From NCBI GenBank assembly GCA_051294375.1, contig CM119265.1:20866221-20930220 (forward strand): a stretch of DNA of 64,000 nucleotides, written 5' to 3'. This document shows, piece by piece, positions 26,367-38,130 of the stretch (position 1 is the first letter of the stretch; each line of letters starts with the position of its first letter). A model generated the notes under the pieces. The model ran no database searches, was not told where the DNA came from, and saw only the letters and a list, made by a program, of their open reading frames with translations. Position numbers and translations under genes: made by a program. This DNA is from Paraspadella gotoi (taxonomy: Eukaryota; Chaetognatha).

Positions 26367-27206
26367 CGATCTCGGTTCCTTCCGTATTTTCGATCTGTAA
26401 CTTAATTCTTTCTCCCTCTTTTCCTTTCGAATTTTATCCCTCTCAATCTCTCTCTTAACTCCCTTCTCTATTTTCTTACTCTTTCCTTTTCTTCCCTCTC
26501 TCTAACTACCTCTCTTATCTCCTACCTCTCTTTTTCTCCCTTCTTGTCTTTCATTCCTCTTTTCTCCCTCTTTCCTCCCTCTCTAACTACCTCTCTTATC
26601 TCCTACCTCTCTTTTCCTCCCTTTCTTTGTCCTTTTCTTCCCTTTTTCCCTCTTTCCCTCCCTCTCTTAACTACCTCTCTTATCTTCCTACCTCTCTTTT
26701 CCTCCCTTTCTTGTCCTTTTCTCCCCTCTTTCCTTTCCGATCGCCCAAAACCCCTTTTTTTTTCTTCCTCTGGGTTTTTTTCTGCTCGGAATCAAAAAAT
26801 CGTCGTCACGACGAATTCTGGTTTTTAATTGAACTTTAGTTCGGCGGTGGAAGGTTGGCCGGTCTGGTCATGTCTTTATTCGGGAAAATGGAAATGATGC
26901 GAAGGTGATTCTCAAAATTAGAAGGAACATTGGTCTTTGTAGTTGTTGCTAAATCACATTGTATGCATTTTGAAAAAGCTGAAAGACTCTAACTCAACAA
27001 AATACATGATAATAATTTAAAATTTAAAATAGTAATTATCGAGTGTAGGTGTTGGCATGAAAGAAAAGGGATAAGTGTCAACTTGACGCCAGCTGAGGAC
27101 CAATCTCTTCAACGAGTTAAAAGTTTCGATTGAAAATTCAAAGTCCGAACCCCGAAGGGATCGACGAAGTAACGCGGGAAATGGAATTTGAATCGACGAT
27201 GAAACT

Positions 27207-27545
27207 TAAAGGCAAAGGCGGATGCCAATATAGAGGCACGAGGAGTGGTGCGGTAATAGCGAAAGCGCGAAGGCGAATCGCGATGTCATCTAGAAGCGCC
27301 GAGATTGCGGGCGATATAGCGAAAGCGAAGGCGAAGGCCGATGTCATCTAGAAGGCACGAGGATGGGGCAATAGCGAAAGGGCGAAGGCGAAAGGCGATG
27401 CCATCTAAAGGCACGAGGATGGGGCAATAGCGAATAGCGAAGGCGAGCGATGCCATCTAGAAGAGCACGAGGATGGGGCGAATAGCGAATAGCGAAGGCG
27501 AAGGCGAATGCCATCTAGAAGGCACGGAAAGGGGAGAATAGCGAA
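27207..27545. repeat. VNTR of GCGAAG-type units, five to six repeats
   Basis: Same unit as 22019-22200 but roughly twice as many copies. The array is long enough to matter as an allele difference even allowing for the poor base quality. Confidence 0.8.
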
Positions 27546-29108
27546 AGTTAGAGAAAAAGGAGAAATCATGCGGGTCGACGTCCGCTGAGTTGCGGATCAG
27601 CGAAGCGCTCAATGGCCACTCGAGGAAACTACTTTGCTCCTTTGGCGTCGCTTCGCCTTTGACTTGGTCGTTGGCGCCACGCCATTTCGCGGTCACCACT
27701 CACCGAAGCCATCCGACCGCGGCGACGTTGACGACGACGATTACGACGACGACGAAACGATGTAAGTCAACCTGGCTTTTTTCGCGCCTTTTTTTCTTTG
27801 TCGTCTGTTCGGCGTCCGTCGTCTTTCTTCCGTCGTCATCATCGTCGTCATCGTCGTGGGCCGGTTCTCTCGTGAATTTTGAGAGGCAATGTCTCGGGTC
27901 TTTTGTCAAGGCCCAGACGCAGTTTAGTCGTTGTCGTTGTCTTCTAATTATTTTTTTTTTTCACTAAGCTCATTTTTGTCGTCGTCGCCCATTATTTTTT
28001 TTTCTGCAGCGCCTATTTTTTTCTATTCCTGTCTCTTACTCGTCTGTTATATTGTCACTCATGCTTTTTTCCTTTTTAGCACTAAATTTTTTCTAAATTT
28101 TAGGTTATTTCCCTAATTATCTTATCAAATTTAAATCAAAAACTCTAGTTTATAAGCAGAAACCACTTAAACTAAAAAAAATTCATGAAAAAAAAAAAAA
28201 GAATCGCAATTCACAAAAGCAAAACTGAAGGAAATTGCAAGCGGTGACCAAACGAAAGGGAATCTTTAAAAAAAATATTCATTCAAGAATTTTTAAAACT
28301 TCGCTGTGAAAAAAGTCGGGCATCTGGTGGAAGATATGAAGGACCAGACTTGTAATTATCGCGCCTCAACCTAATGAATCTGCCTCTGGTGCCAAAGGTG
28401 ATTCTTAGGCCGGAGTTAAGTCTCAAGCAGAAGTTAAAAACGATTATGAAAAAGATCCAAACGATTACAACGGAAAAAGGTAGAGGATTCGGCCCAAATA
28501 AAACCAGCAGAAATGTTAAAGCCCGGGGAGTCCAAAGTCGCTTAGACGATCCAATGGTCCATGTGGCAATGGAAAAAAAGGACAAATGGTAATGGCTAAT
28601 GAGAATTCAGGACTCAGGAGTGAACTATGAAAGTCACTGTCGAAAAGTTCTGTCGAAATTTTTTTTTTTCTCCGGGGTAAGAAAGAACCTTGAATTTCCT
28701 TTGCTCTTTCTTACTCTTTTACATTACTTGAGTTTATTCGGTGACAATATTTTGAACGGGTTGTGATTGAGTAAAGTTCAAAAAATAAAATGACGTTTGC
28801 AAATGTGGTTCAGCTAAAGAGAGTAAGTTTTATTTAACAATGAGAGATTTGAGCGGCAAAGGATTTGCGAGTTAATCCGAAACCTGGAAACCTCACAGGT
28901 TTAACTTTTTCTCGGTCGTCACGATGGAACAACTTTTTGACACCTGACATTCGAGACGAAGACCGAAACTGGGCAGTGGAGATGCAAGGAAAAAGAGGTT
29001 GACAGGTGGCGAAGGAACGAATTTGAAAAGCCCAGGTGGTTCACGGCGTAAAGTGCTTCGCCTTATTTATGCGCCATCTTTAAGATTACTTTTTCTCGCC
29101 TCTCGCCT

Positions 29109-29164
<56 letters not shown>

Positions 29165-30292
29165 CTTCTCTTCTCATCTTTCCGCTCCCACTCGTCCCTA
29201 TATCTTCGAATTCTTAAAGCGGAAAAAATAATTCACTTCCTTTCCGCATCAGAAATTCTGAACAAAAATTTAGATATAATAATCATTTTTATTTATTTTC
29301 CCCGAAATATTTAGAAACGAGGAATTTTCAGAAGGAATAGGTAGGACCAAATGGTTCGTATTTTTAAACTTAACGTAGTTGGTACACAAAGGGCCCGGAG
29401 GAGAACAGAGAATGCGGTGTAGAACTGTGCTAGACCTTGGTCATAGGATCTACAACGCCTGCGCACGACAGAACATTACGATCTAGGCTAATTGCTGAGT
29501 AAGTAGGGCGACTTTCCCATTGAATTTGGTGTCTCGTCCACTGTGGACCGGAAGCGCGAATCGAGAATGAGATTCTCCTTCTTGCGGGGGGGGCGGAGAT
29601 GGGAGACAGGGTGACAGGGGGTGGTGCTTCTTCATTTCTCCCTCTCCTTTTCCGACTTCTCGTTGCTCTGTCTTTCGAGAGACAAAGTTCTCTGCATCTA
29701 AAATCGGTTTTTCGAGGCGCCGAATCCGAGGGGAATAGGGGGCGTTGGAATCGGCCATTCCAACTTACGCGGGTGCAGTTGACGCTGACGCCGTCGAAGA
29801 ATGTAGGGCGACGAGCCATCAGCAATAAGAGTGCGGCATCCGATGGCGGGCAATCGGCACTGAGGAAATTAAGCCATCAGGACTTATAAATATGTCTGAG
29901 TTCCATCGGTTTAGGCAACTCAGCCTTCAAGTTTTGATGCATCCTGCTACCGGCGCCGAAGGTCTTCTCATCGCCATATCGTCCTGCCATCATAACATGA
30001 GGGTCATCTCGCCGTAATCACTAAAAAACGTTCTGCAATCAACAATTTGGTCGTTTGGTCTTCGCGTTTTAAAACGATATACCATTCAGCAATTTAACGG
30101 CCTCGTAGCCACGAGTGGTAAAAGGCGTTCGTTGCCATCAGCAATAAGCAACGCGACTTGACAGCCAATCTGACCCGAGATCGCGTTGCCAATTGGGGAA
30201 GCGTTTGATGTTCGGATTTGAGTAGAAGTCGAGGGCGGAAGTCAAAGAGTCAACATCTTTGTATAAATTGAAAACTACAACGAGAAGAACGA

Positions 30293-30340
<48 letters not shown>

Positions 30341-30351
30341 AGGAGAGAGAG

Positions 30352-30384
<33 letters not shown>

Positions 30385-31444
30385 AAGAAACATCTCGGCT
30401 TCACGCCTCCACTCCTTAGATTTTTATGGCTTCCCTTTGGTATACTAAAGAGATATCCTCACCTCAGGACTCTTGTACCCCCAATCTGCTCTCCATAACC
30501 CCCCCCACCCCGTGCTCACCTCCCCCCCAACAAGGACCCGTTACCTTGCGTCGGTTAATCGTTCAGTTCCGCGCCTTTTTCTCCACGTGACTTTCGCCAG
30601 TAATTTTCTTTCGTCCGTCGTGTCGTCGTCGTTCGTACGTCCCACTTTTCGTATTCCGCCTTTGTCTTCTTTCTCATTGCAGATTTAGGACGAAAAGTCC
30701 GCGTCAAACTTTTTTCATCCTCCATGTATGTGTCGTTCAGTGTCGTCTCGTCGTCGTCGTCGTCCTCACTCACCACGGGAGTGTGCAAAGATCCTAGTCT
30801 CTTTGAGAAAATGGTGATGGCTTCTGATGAAATCTCGTGATACTGGATACAGTGAGTGCTAACGTTTTCAGTAAAATTGGTGTTTTTTTCCTTGGGTCCA
30901 GTTGTCCCTGATTTAAAGGGTCCATAGTCACCAGTAGGCTCGTTAGTTACTCCATTCTGTGGTTCTCTTATTATAAAGATTCTCCCACTCACTTTTAATG
31001 GTGCTTTTAAATTTACTATTTATATTAGTTTGAGCGGTCGATTTTGATCGCACAAGATCAAATTGGAAACTAAATCTACGATAAACGGCGTTAAACCCTT
31101 AGAATTGAAAGAAAGAATATCTTTGGCGAATTTAACGTTGATTCCTCGTTTAAATGATAGAACGTGATGAAAAACCACGTTAGAGGAAATCGCATTACGA
31201 AAAAAAAACACGTAACGGAAATCACGTGACCGGAAATCACGAGACTGAACCGGAATTGGCGGATGACCAGAAACACAAGAGGGGAAGAAATTACATGAGC
31301 GGAATTTCCGTTTAGGTTTTTGAATGTCCTTCTTAGGAGTCCTTAACAGTAATCACTATAGATTAGAGAAAAGGTTCTTTTAGAAAGTAACGGAAAGTGA
31401 GGATAGTTGACGTGTTAAAAAAACTTAGAGAGAGGAGAGAGAGA

Positions 31445-31695
31445 AAAAGGACGAAAAAGGAAGGAAGAGAGCAGAGAGAAGAGAGTAAGATTTTATCTTG
31501 ATTTGTGATGCTCAGAATGTGACAGTTAACACATTAAGAACACCAAAAAAAATCAACAGAGAGAGAGAGAGAGAGACTGAGAGCGACTGACTAAGACTGT
31601 AAATGAGATTCAAATCGTTTCTTTCTCTCCACGCATCTCCGTCGCTTTGACTTTCTTCAAAAGAAAATAAAACAAAAGAAATCGAACGTTAATCG
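31445..31695. other. Non-coding; short GA runs
   Basis: Purine-rich sequence with a (GA)n run near 31558-31576. No gene seen. Confidence 0.5.
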
Positions 31696-32290
31696 TCACA
31701 CAGTGACACTGGAACTGATTTAGCGATGTGCAGTGACTCTGGAACTGATTTACCGTCGCACAGTGACTCTGGAACTGATATACCGTCGCACAGTGACTCT
31801 GGAACTAATTTACTGACGCAGAGTGACACTGGAACTGATTTACCGTCACACAGTGACACTGGAACTGATTTACCATCGCACGGTGACACTGGAATTGATT
31901 TACCATCGCACAGTGACACTGGAACTGATTTACCGTCACACAATGACACTGGAACTGATTTACCATCGCACAATGACACTGGAACTGACTTACTGTTATG
32001 CAGGGACACTGGAACTGTTTTACTATCCCACAGTGACACTGAAACAAATTTACACAGTGACACTGGAACTGACTTACTGTTACGCAGGGACACTGGAACT
32101 GATTTACTATCCCACAGTGACACTGAAACAAATTTACACAGTGACACTGGAACTGACTTACTGTTACGAAGGGGCACTGGAACTGATTTACTATCCCACA
32201 GTGACACTGAAACAAATTTACACAGTGACACTGGAACTGACTTACTGTTGCGCAGTGACACTGAAACTGATTTACCGTTGCACATTGAAT
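31696..32290 (+). repeat. 30-bp minisatellite with 84-bp higher-order unit
   Basis: About twenty units of the CAGTGACACTGGAACTGATT plus TACCGTCGCA type (30 bases). From about 32030 a higher-order period of 84 bases appears (30+24+30), seen from GAAACAAATTTACA at 32041, 32125 and 32209. Unit length divisible by three keeps long frames open on both strands; the plus frame reads HSDTGTDLPS repeats. No start, splice sites or flanking coding sequence support a gene. Units are contiguous without unique spacers, so it is not a CRISPR array. Confidence 0.9.
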
Positions 32291-32429
32291 CACCCCGCAG
32301 TTTCTTTGTTTTTCCTCTTTTTTTTTCGTTTATCAAACTATTTTTATTAAAATTTCCCGCCATTTTTTCGGCGCCATTCCGGTTCACTCCCGCCTGAATT
32401 TTTTTTGAGATTGAAAGGGAAAAAAAGAA

Positions 32430-32476
<47 letters not shown>

Positions 32477-33140
32477 CCGCACGAAATTTTTCGCGATGCA
32501 AGGATTAAAAAAAAAAGTTAATGGAGTGGAAGAGATGAGTAGATAAAAGGAAGAAAACGAAAAGAAAATTCTTATTTCCACGATTCCTTTCGATTTTCCA
32601 TCCTTTTTCTTCTTTTTCCGTCGCCTTTAGAAAAAATTNNNNNNNNNNNNNNNNNNNNNNNNNNNNNNNNNNNNNNNNNNNNNNNNNNNNNNNNNNNNNN
32701 NNNNNNNNNNNNNNNNNNNNNNNNNNNNNNNNNNNNNNNNNNNNNNNNNNNNNNNNNNNNNNNNNNNNNNNNNNNNNNNNNNNNNNNNNNNNNNNNNNNN
32801 NNNNNNNNNNNNNNNNNNNNNNNNNNNNNNNNNNNNNNNNNNNNNNNNNNNNNNNNTCTCTTTCTCTTCCTTTTCTCACCTCTCTAAAACATCCTTATTT
32901 CTCCTCTTTGTCTCCTTCCCTCCCTCTTCCTCTCTCCTCTCCCCCTCACTATCCCTTTTCCTCTCTATTTCTCCCTTCTCTCCTTCCACCTCCCCTCCAT
33001 CTTTCACTTTGTCCACTTTACCACAACACAATTTCTTTTCTTTTCCTCCTTCCTCTCTTTTCCTTTCCTCCAACCCCAAAGTTCTTCGTCAATCAAATTA
33101 AAATGCAAGAAAAAGTTTTTCTTGTTCTGTTTATGAAATT
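32291..33140. other. Non-coding with 218-N gap
   Basis: A short (GA)n run at 32434-32473, then N from 32639 to 32856, then pyrimidine-rich DNA. No gene seen. Content of the gap unknown. Confidence 0.6.
32639..32856. other. Assembly gap, 218 N
   Basis: Unresolved bases. The flanks do not obviously match each other. Confidence 0.98.
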
Positions 33141-33561
33141 GGTACAACCAATATAAAAATTATCNNNNNNNNNNNNNNNNNNNNNNNNNNNNNNNNNNNN
33201 NNNNNNNNNNNNNNNNNNNNNNNNNNNNNNNNNNNNNNNNNNNNNNNNNNNNNNNNNNNNNNNNNNNNNNNNNNNNNNNNNNNNNNNNNNNNNNNNNNNN
33301 NNNNNNNNNNNNNNNNNNNNNNNNNNNNNNNNNNNNNNNNNNNNNNNNNNNNNNNNNNNNNNNNNNNNNNNNNNNNNNNNNNNNNNNNNNNNNNNNNNNN
33401 NNNNNNNNNNNNNNNNNNNNNNNNNNNNNNNNNNNNNNNNNNNNNNNNNNNNNNNNNNNNNNNNNNNNNNNNNNNNNNNNNNNNNNNNNNNNNNNNNNNN
33501 NNNNNNNNNNNNNNNNNNNNNNTACAACCAATATAAAAATTATCCATTCATTTAATAAATA
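33141..33561 (-). mobile_element. Fragment of short dispersed element spanning a gap
   Basis: GGTACAACCAATATAAAAAT, the reverse complement of the end of the 16401-16530 element, appears left of the gap (33141-33164). The same 22 bases recur right of it (33523-33544) and continue as CCATTCATTTAATAAATA. Read across the gap as an overlap, the two sides form one contiguous reverse-oriented element fragment. Confidence 0.7.
33165..33522. other. Assembly gap, 358 N
   Basis: Flanked on both sides by the same 22-base string, so the two contigs may in fact overlap and the gap may be empty. Confidence 0.97.
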
Positions 33562-33984
33562 CTTTTATCTTTTATCTTCTCCGTCTTCTTCTCTGAATGC
33601 AGTTGGTTTTTTTTTTTTTAATCTTTTGTTTTATAACCAATGACGGCAATGTCGCTGTGACGCTGTCATCGCTTACAATATATTGTCCTTTCCCTGGATA
33701 TCGTTGTCTTTTTCGTCATCGTCGTCGAAAACGACATTTTGTTTCAAAAGCATCCAAGGCAACAGCACTGCGGCTCCTGCAGCGACCGCCTTTATCATTC
33801 AAGACCGGCCGCTGCCTCATCCAACCCACTTACTCCCCCTATGAAAGAGCAACACTCCTCCCCCCTAACCCAACACTCCTTGCGACTCCTTTCTCATCCG
33901 CTCCCCCCGCTCCTTCGGGCGCGAGGAGCTTTTCCGATCAAATTCAATGTCATGGGAATTTTGACGCCATCTCGACTCTGGAGG

Positions 33985-34235
33985 TGATGAAAGGAGCGAT
34001 AATAGGAATTATGAAAGGAGCGACATTAGGAGTGATGAAAGGAGCAATAACAGGAGTTATGAAAAGAGGGATAATAGGAGTTATGAAAGGAGCGATATTA
34101 GGAGTATTGAAAGGAGCAATAATAGGAGTGATGAAAGGAGCAATAATAGGAGTGATAAAGGGAACGGTAATAGGAGTGATGAAAGGAGCGATGATAGGAG
34201 TGATGAAAAGAGCGATAATAAGAGTGTTGAAAAGA
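33985..34235 (+). repeat. 24-bp minisatellite GGAGTGATGAAAGGAGCGAT
   Basis: Ten or more 24-base units ending AATA. The plus frame reads an eight-residue repeat of the GVMKGAII type, inside a 247-codon frame (33597-34340) that has no recognisable start region or domain. The frame is probably open only because the unit is 24 bases. Confidence 0.88.
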
Positions 34236-34556
34236 AGATGGAAGATGCGCGTGATGGTTGTGAAAAGTGAAAGCGGTGAAAGCGGTCAGCGGAGACGCGA
34301 CAACCCTTTCACGCTTCCATCGTTAAGATGTATGATTTAGAATATAAAAAAAAACAAAAGAAAACGTAACCATAAAAAAGTAAGAACAATTGCGGTGAAA
34401 GAAGGGAAAAAGCTTTCAGAGCTCTTAGACTCGGGGAAAAATTGAATCGGCCTTCGGTGTACATGTGCTTACATTTCTTAGACTCTCCCTCAACATTTTT
34501 GGGGAATGGTCGGGATATCTTCAATCATCATTTATCATTTATTTTTCTCATTTTAT
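34236..34556. other. Non-coding, no feature seen
   Basis: AT-rich DNA between the minisatellite and the TTTTC array. Confidence 0.5.
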
Positions 34557-34663
34557 CTTTTCTTTTCTCTTTTCTTTTCTTTTCTTTTCTTTTCTTTTCT
34601 TTTCTTTTCTTTTCTTTTCTTTTCTTTTCTTTTCTTTTCTTTTCTTTTCTTTTCTTTTCTTTT
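34557..34663. repeat. TTTTC pentanucleotide array
   Basis: About 21 TTTTC units, nearly perfect. Confidence 0.96.
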
Positions 34664-35344
34664 TTTATTATGTAAATATATATGTATTCCTTTCATTTTT
34701 TGACCATTTTTTTATTCTATTTTTATCGCCAAAAAAACAAACGTGAAATTTTTACCGCGTGATCGGAATAAAACGCCGATTGTCACAAGTCGTCGAATTC
34801 TCACGTCGAATCGCTTCTCCGTTTTACAAATATTTTTTTCGCGTTTTCGTGAATAATTCGAGATCCATCCATTTTTTTTCTTCTCGAGACATATTTTTTC
34901 CCTTTTTTTATCTTTGTTCTTTTTTTTTTTATCGCTGCTTGTCTTCTCGGTTTTTCCCTTTTCCCGGTTTTATGGTTACTTTTCTTTTTTTCTTCTTTTC
35001 TCCTCCTTTTTTTTCTTTTCTTTTCTATTACCGTCCTTTCCCTAGTCATCCTTCTATTCATTCTCTTTTTGTTTCCCTTTGATCGAACGCTTCCTTTTTT
35101 TTTCAATCCTTCCCTTTTTCATTTATTCTCAATTACAATTTTTTTCTCTACTTTCTCTACTTTTCTTTATATTACAATCCATGCCCTTATCTACCCTTTT
35201 ATCCTTTTTTTTTGTCACAACTTTATATTCTCACTGGCTCATTTAATAATTCCCCTTTTCTTTCTCTCATCACGCCTTCTCTTTTTCTCGTTCTCGTTCC
35301 TCTACTTTCTTCCCCTGGTCCTTCCTCTTTCGTTCGTGTTGAAG
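34664..35344. other. Pyrimidine-rich non-coding DNA
   Basis: T/C-rich sequence with incidental Phe/Ser/Leu frames. No gene seen. The 3' end could serve as the polypyrimidine tract of the candidate exon that follows. Confidence 0.5.
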
Positions 35345-35475
35345 TCGCATTTTGAAAGGCGCCGTCGTCGGTGGGCGTGTGGGTACGCCGAAAGCGACGC
35401 CGCGGAACGAGTCTTCAAAATCTAGATCGATCCTGAGTCGATCGAAGACTTGGATGACGGTCGACGCGATCTCGG
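35345..35475 (+). CDS. Candidate internal exon, unknown protein
   Basis: A GC-richer island in pyrimidine-rich DNA. It is preceded by a long T/C tract ending TTGAAG and followed by CTCGG/GTAAAGG, a fair splice donor. One plus frame through it is open and reads a basic, Ser-rich sequence including GTPKATPRNESSKSRSILSR and KTWMTVDAISG, which looks like a regulatory linker with phosphorylation-type sites. The minus strand is also open (ASTVIQVFDRLRIDLDFEDS) but has no acceptor-like tract. No neighbouring exon could be placed, so strand and coding status are uncertain. Confidence 0.3.
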
Positions 35476-36376
35476 GTAAAGGACTTCCTTTCCTCAAACT
35501 CGCCTCATCCACCCGACCCTCTCTATTTCCCGACCTTTTCTAGTACTCCCCCCTCTCCCCACACGTCTCTCCATCCCCCACTGCCCCATTCCCTTCTCTC
35601 TTTTCAATCCCAGTCGGCCGCTAAATGGATTCCAGATCGTGATTGCGTCCTTTTCTCGTTTCCGTTGGCGTCCGTCCGTCGCCTAGCAACGCCCCCTCGC
35701 CCACCGACTCTTTTCTCCATTCAAACAATTTTTTTTTTCTTTCACCTCCTGTATGAATTTTTTTTTTTCCTTTCTCGAACGAAGATTTGGACGTTTAAAT
35801 AAAGATCGAGACTAAAAGAGTCAAAGGATAACTTCACAACTGATTTACGTCTATTTCTTGAATAGGAAAAAAAAAAAGAAGCCTAATCGTTTCTCGTGAC
35901 CTGGTTCAAAAACAACATCCTGTCACTCGATCTCTCTTTCCCTTCTCACTCAACTTCACTTCACCGATTCAACTCAATCTCCTTCGCCTCATACTTCACA
36001 ATTCACATGTACCCTCAACCCTTCCCTTATTTCTAGTTTTTTTCCCTTAACTCACCCCCTTAATATCACTTGGTCGAGGGTCCTCCTCACCCGCCCCACG
36101 TTCCTGCCTCGGAATCTATTACTTACTTTTTTATTCTTTGTCACGCGCGAATTCGGAAGAGGCGGCGACGGAAACGCACGGACGTGCGAGTCGTGCACAG
36201 CGCACACTGCGGACGCGAGCTAAAACGGCTTCGTACGCTGTTTGTCGCAAAGCTGAATCTCGTTGTGAAAATGTGCATTGTGCTATTATGTACATGTACG
36301 TATACAAAAAATGATGTATGTAAAAATTGGGTCATAAATTAGACTAATTGTTTATTTAAAAAAAGAAAATTTGAAT

Positions 36377-36433
<57 letters not shown>

Positions 36434-37315
36434 AGTTCAAGAAAATTTGACCTGGAAGGCTGGATTATATTGGCTGATCCAGTGGCATTCAAGTTTTCAG
36501 AGAATCGAGACATTATTCATTGCGCATTAAACATTTTAAACAAATTTCATTTTATAGAGATGATGGTTTATAAAGATCTTGAAGGTCTCAAGAACCGTAA
36601 GTCAGGGTTAGCTCAAATTCTCGATTTTTCCCTTTTTTTTTGTTTTTTGTTTTGTGTTTCTTTTTTCTTTCCTTTGGCTTTGGCAGTTTCTGAGGAGAAT
36701 GTTTTGCGGTGATAAAGAAGTTCACGATTTCAATATTCTGGAGAGACGTCGAAAAGGGCATAACGATTCCTGCCATTTTCTTTTCCTTTTTCTTTCCTTT
36801 TTTTTAACTTTTCCCTTTCGACGACTTTTCTCTTTTCCCCGTCAGTCCTTTCATTCATTTTTTTTTCTCTTCTTTTGTTTTCAATCCCTTTTTTTTCTCT
36901 CTTGTTTTCTCTCGATAGCGTTTTCTCTTTGTCAGTCAAAATCGCTTTCCATTTGGATGCATATCAATGAAATTAGTCAAACTAAACGACGATATTTCGA
37001 TCGAGTTAAAATTCTTTGAATTTTACGAAAGAACGTTTAAAAAACGGTTTGAATTAAAATTAATATCAGAAATATCGCTTCTACATTTACCCTCCTTTTC
37101 CCCGGCCGGCATCCGGATTCCGGACGCACACATATATCGAGGCTCGTTCAGACGTACAATCGGCGTTGAAAAGGGTCAAGGCCCGCCTCCGCTATCGCCG
37201 TTGATCCTTTCTCTCGATATCCGAGTTGATCCCGACCAAATGGGATTCGGTCGATGGGAATACAAATCTTGGGCCCAGGGAAGAATGAAAGAGTCAAATG
37301 GAGACAAAGCTGGGG
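35476..37315. other. Non-coding; GA array
   Basis: Pyrimidine- and AT-rich sequence with a (GA)n array at 36379-36431. Downstream a frame containing ADPVAFKFSENRDIIHC ends at a CC/GTAAGT donor-like site near 36597, but no acceptor tract precedes it. Confidence 0.45.
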
Positions 37316-37530
37316 AAAGAAGGGATGGGTTGGATAGGAATGGGTTGGAAAGATGGAAAGAAGGGATGGGTTGAAAAGAAGGAATGGGTTGGAAAGATAG
37401 AAAGAGGGGTGGGTTGGAAAGAAGCGATGGGTTTGAAAGATGGGAAAAAAAGGATGAGTGGGGCAGGAGGGAAAGGATACGTTTGAAATATGGGGAAAAA
37501 AAAGTTGGATTGAAAAGTGGCAAAGAGCAA
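37316..37530 (+). repeat. Degenerate GATGGGTTGGAAAGA minisatellite
   Basis: Purine-rich units of about 15-25 bases, variants of AAGGGATGGGTTGGAAAGA. Frames on both strands are open over the array and are repeat translations. Confidence 0.7.
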
Positions 37531-37875
37531 TTGGTTTTAAAAATGGAAGGATACATAGGTTTGGTTGGATAGAAAGAAAGGGAAGATGAGTCGAAAATAG
37601 AGAAAGAAGGGATAGAGAAAAAAGACAGAAATACGAAGGTACAATTAAGACCGGAAAAATTATTGATGTGCAAAGAAACAAAAAAAGTGTTATTGATGTG
37701 ACGAGAACTGTGTAAAGATCGATACAACTCGATCAACGATAGGGAATTATAACACCACAACGGAAGTTTTCTCTGATTTCAAAAAAGGCGAAAAAATTAT
37801 GGACATCTTGATGAGAAACGAGATTCTGTGATGAACATCGGAATGAGAGTCATGAATTTTGAAATTGATCGAGAT

Positions 37876-38130
37876 GAAACGCGGAGGCAGAGGAGGCTGT
37901 TGAGGCAGCGGATGAGGCAGTAGAGGCTGTGGAGGTAGTGGATGAAGGAGATGCAGCAGAGGGAGCGGAGGCTGCTGAGGTGGTGGAGGCTGCAGAAGCA
38001 GTGGAGGTGGCAGAGGCAGCAGAAGCAGTGGAGGCAGTGGAGGAAGTGGAGGTTGTGGAAGAATCGGAGGCAACAGAGGCAGCAGAATAGCAGAGGCAGC
38101 AGAGGCAACGGGGAGGAGCAGGTGGCGACA
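37876..38130 (+). repeat. GAGGCAGCA-type trinucleotide-phased repeat
   Basis: Degenerate units of GAGGCAG, GAGGCTG and GAGGTAG. The minus strand reads Pro/Leu/Cys-rich. Period is near 9-18 bases and irregular. Confidence 0.7.

Larger units (their letters stand above)
26019..31444 (+). repeat. Direct duplication 2, copy B (low-quality sequence)
   Basis: Parallel to 20839-25993 throughout. It shows a high rate of 1-base indels spread over unique as well as repetitive sequence, which is typical of an unpolished long-read contig end. Open frames differ between copies because of these indels, so no frame here should be trusted as coding. Confidence 0.92.

Noticed and set aside
31696-32290. CRISPR-like array of 30-bp repeats
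   Set aside because: Units abut without unique spacers, and the host is an animal. It is a minisatellite.
36436-36600. Possible exon ending at a CC/GTAAGT site
   Set aside because: It is preceded directly by a GA array with no polypyrimidine tract, and the translation matches nothing I know.
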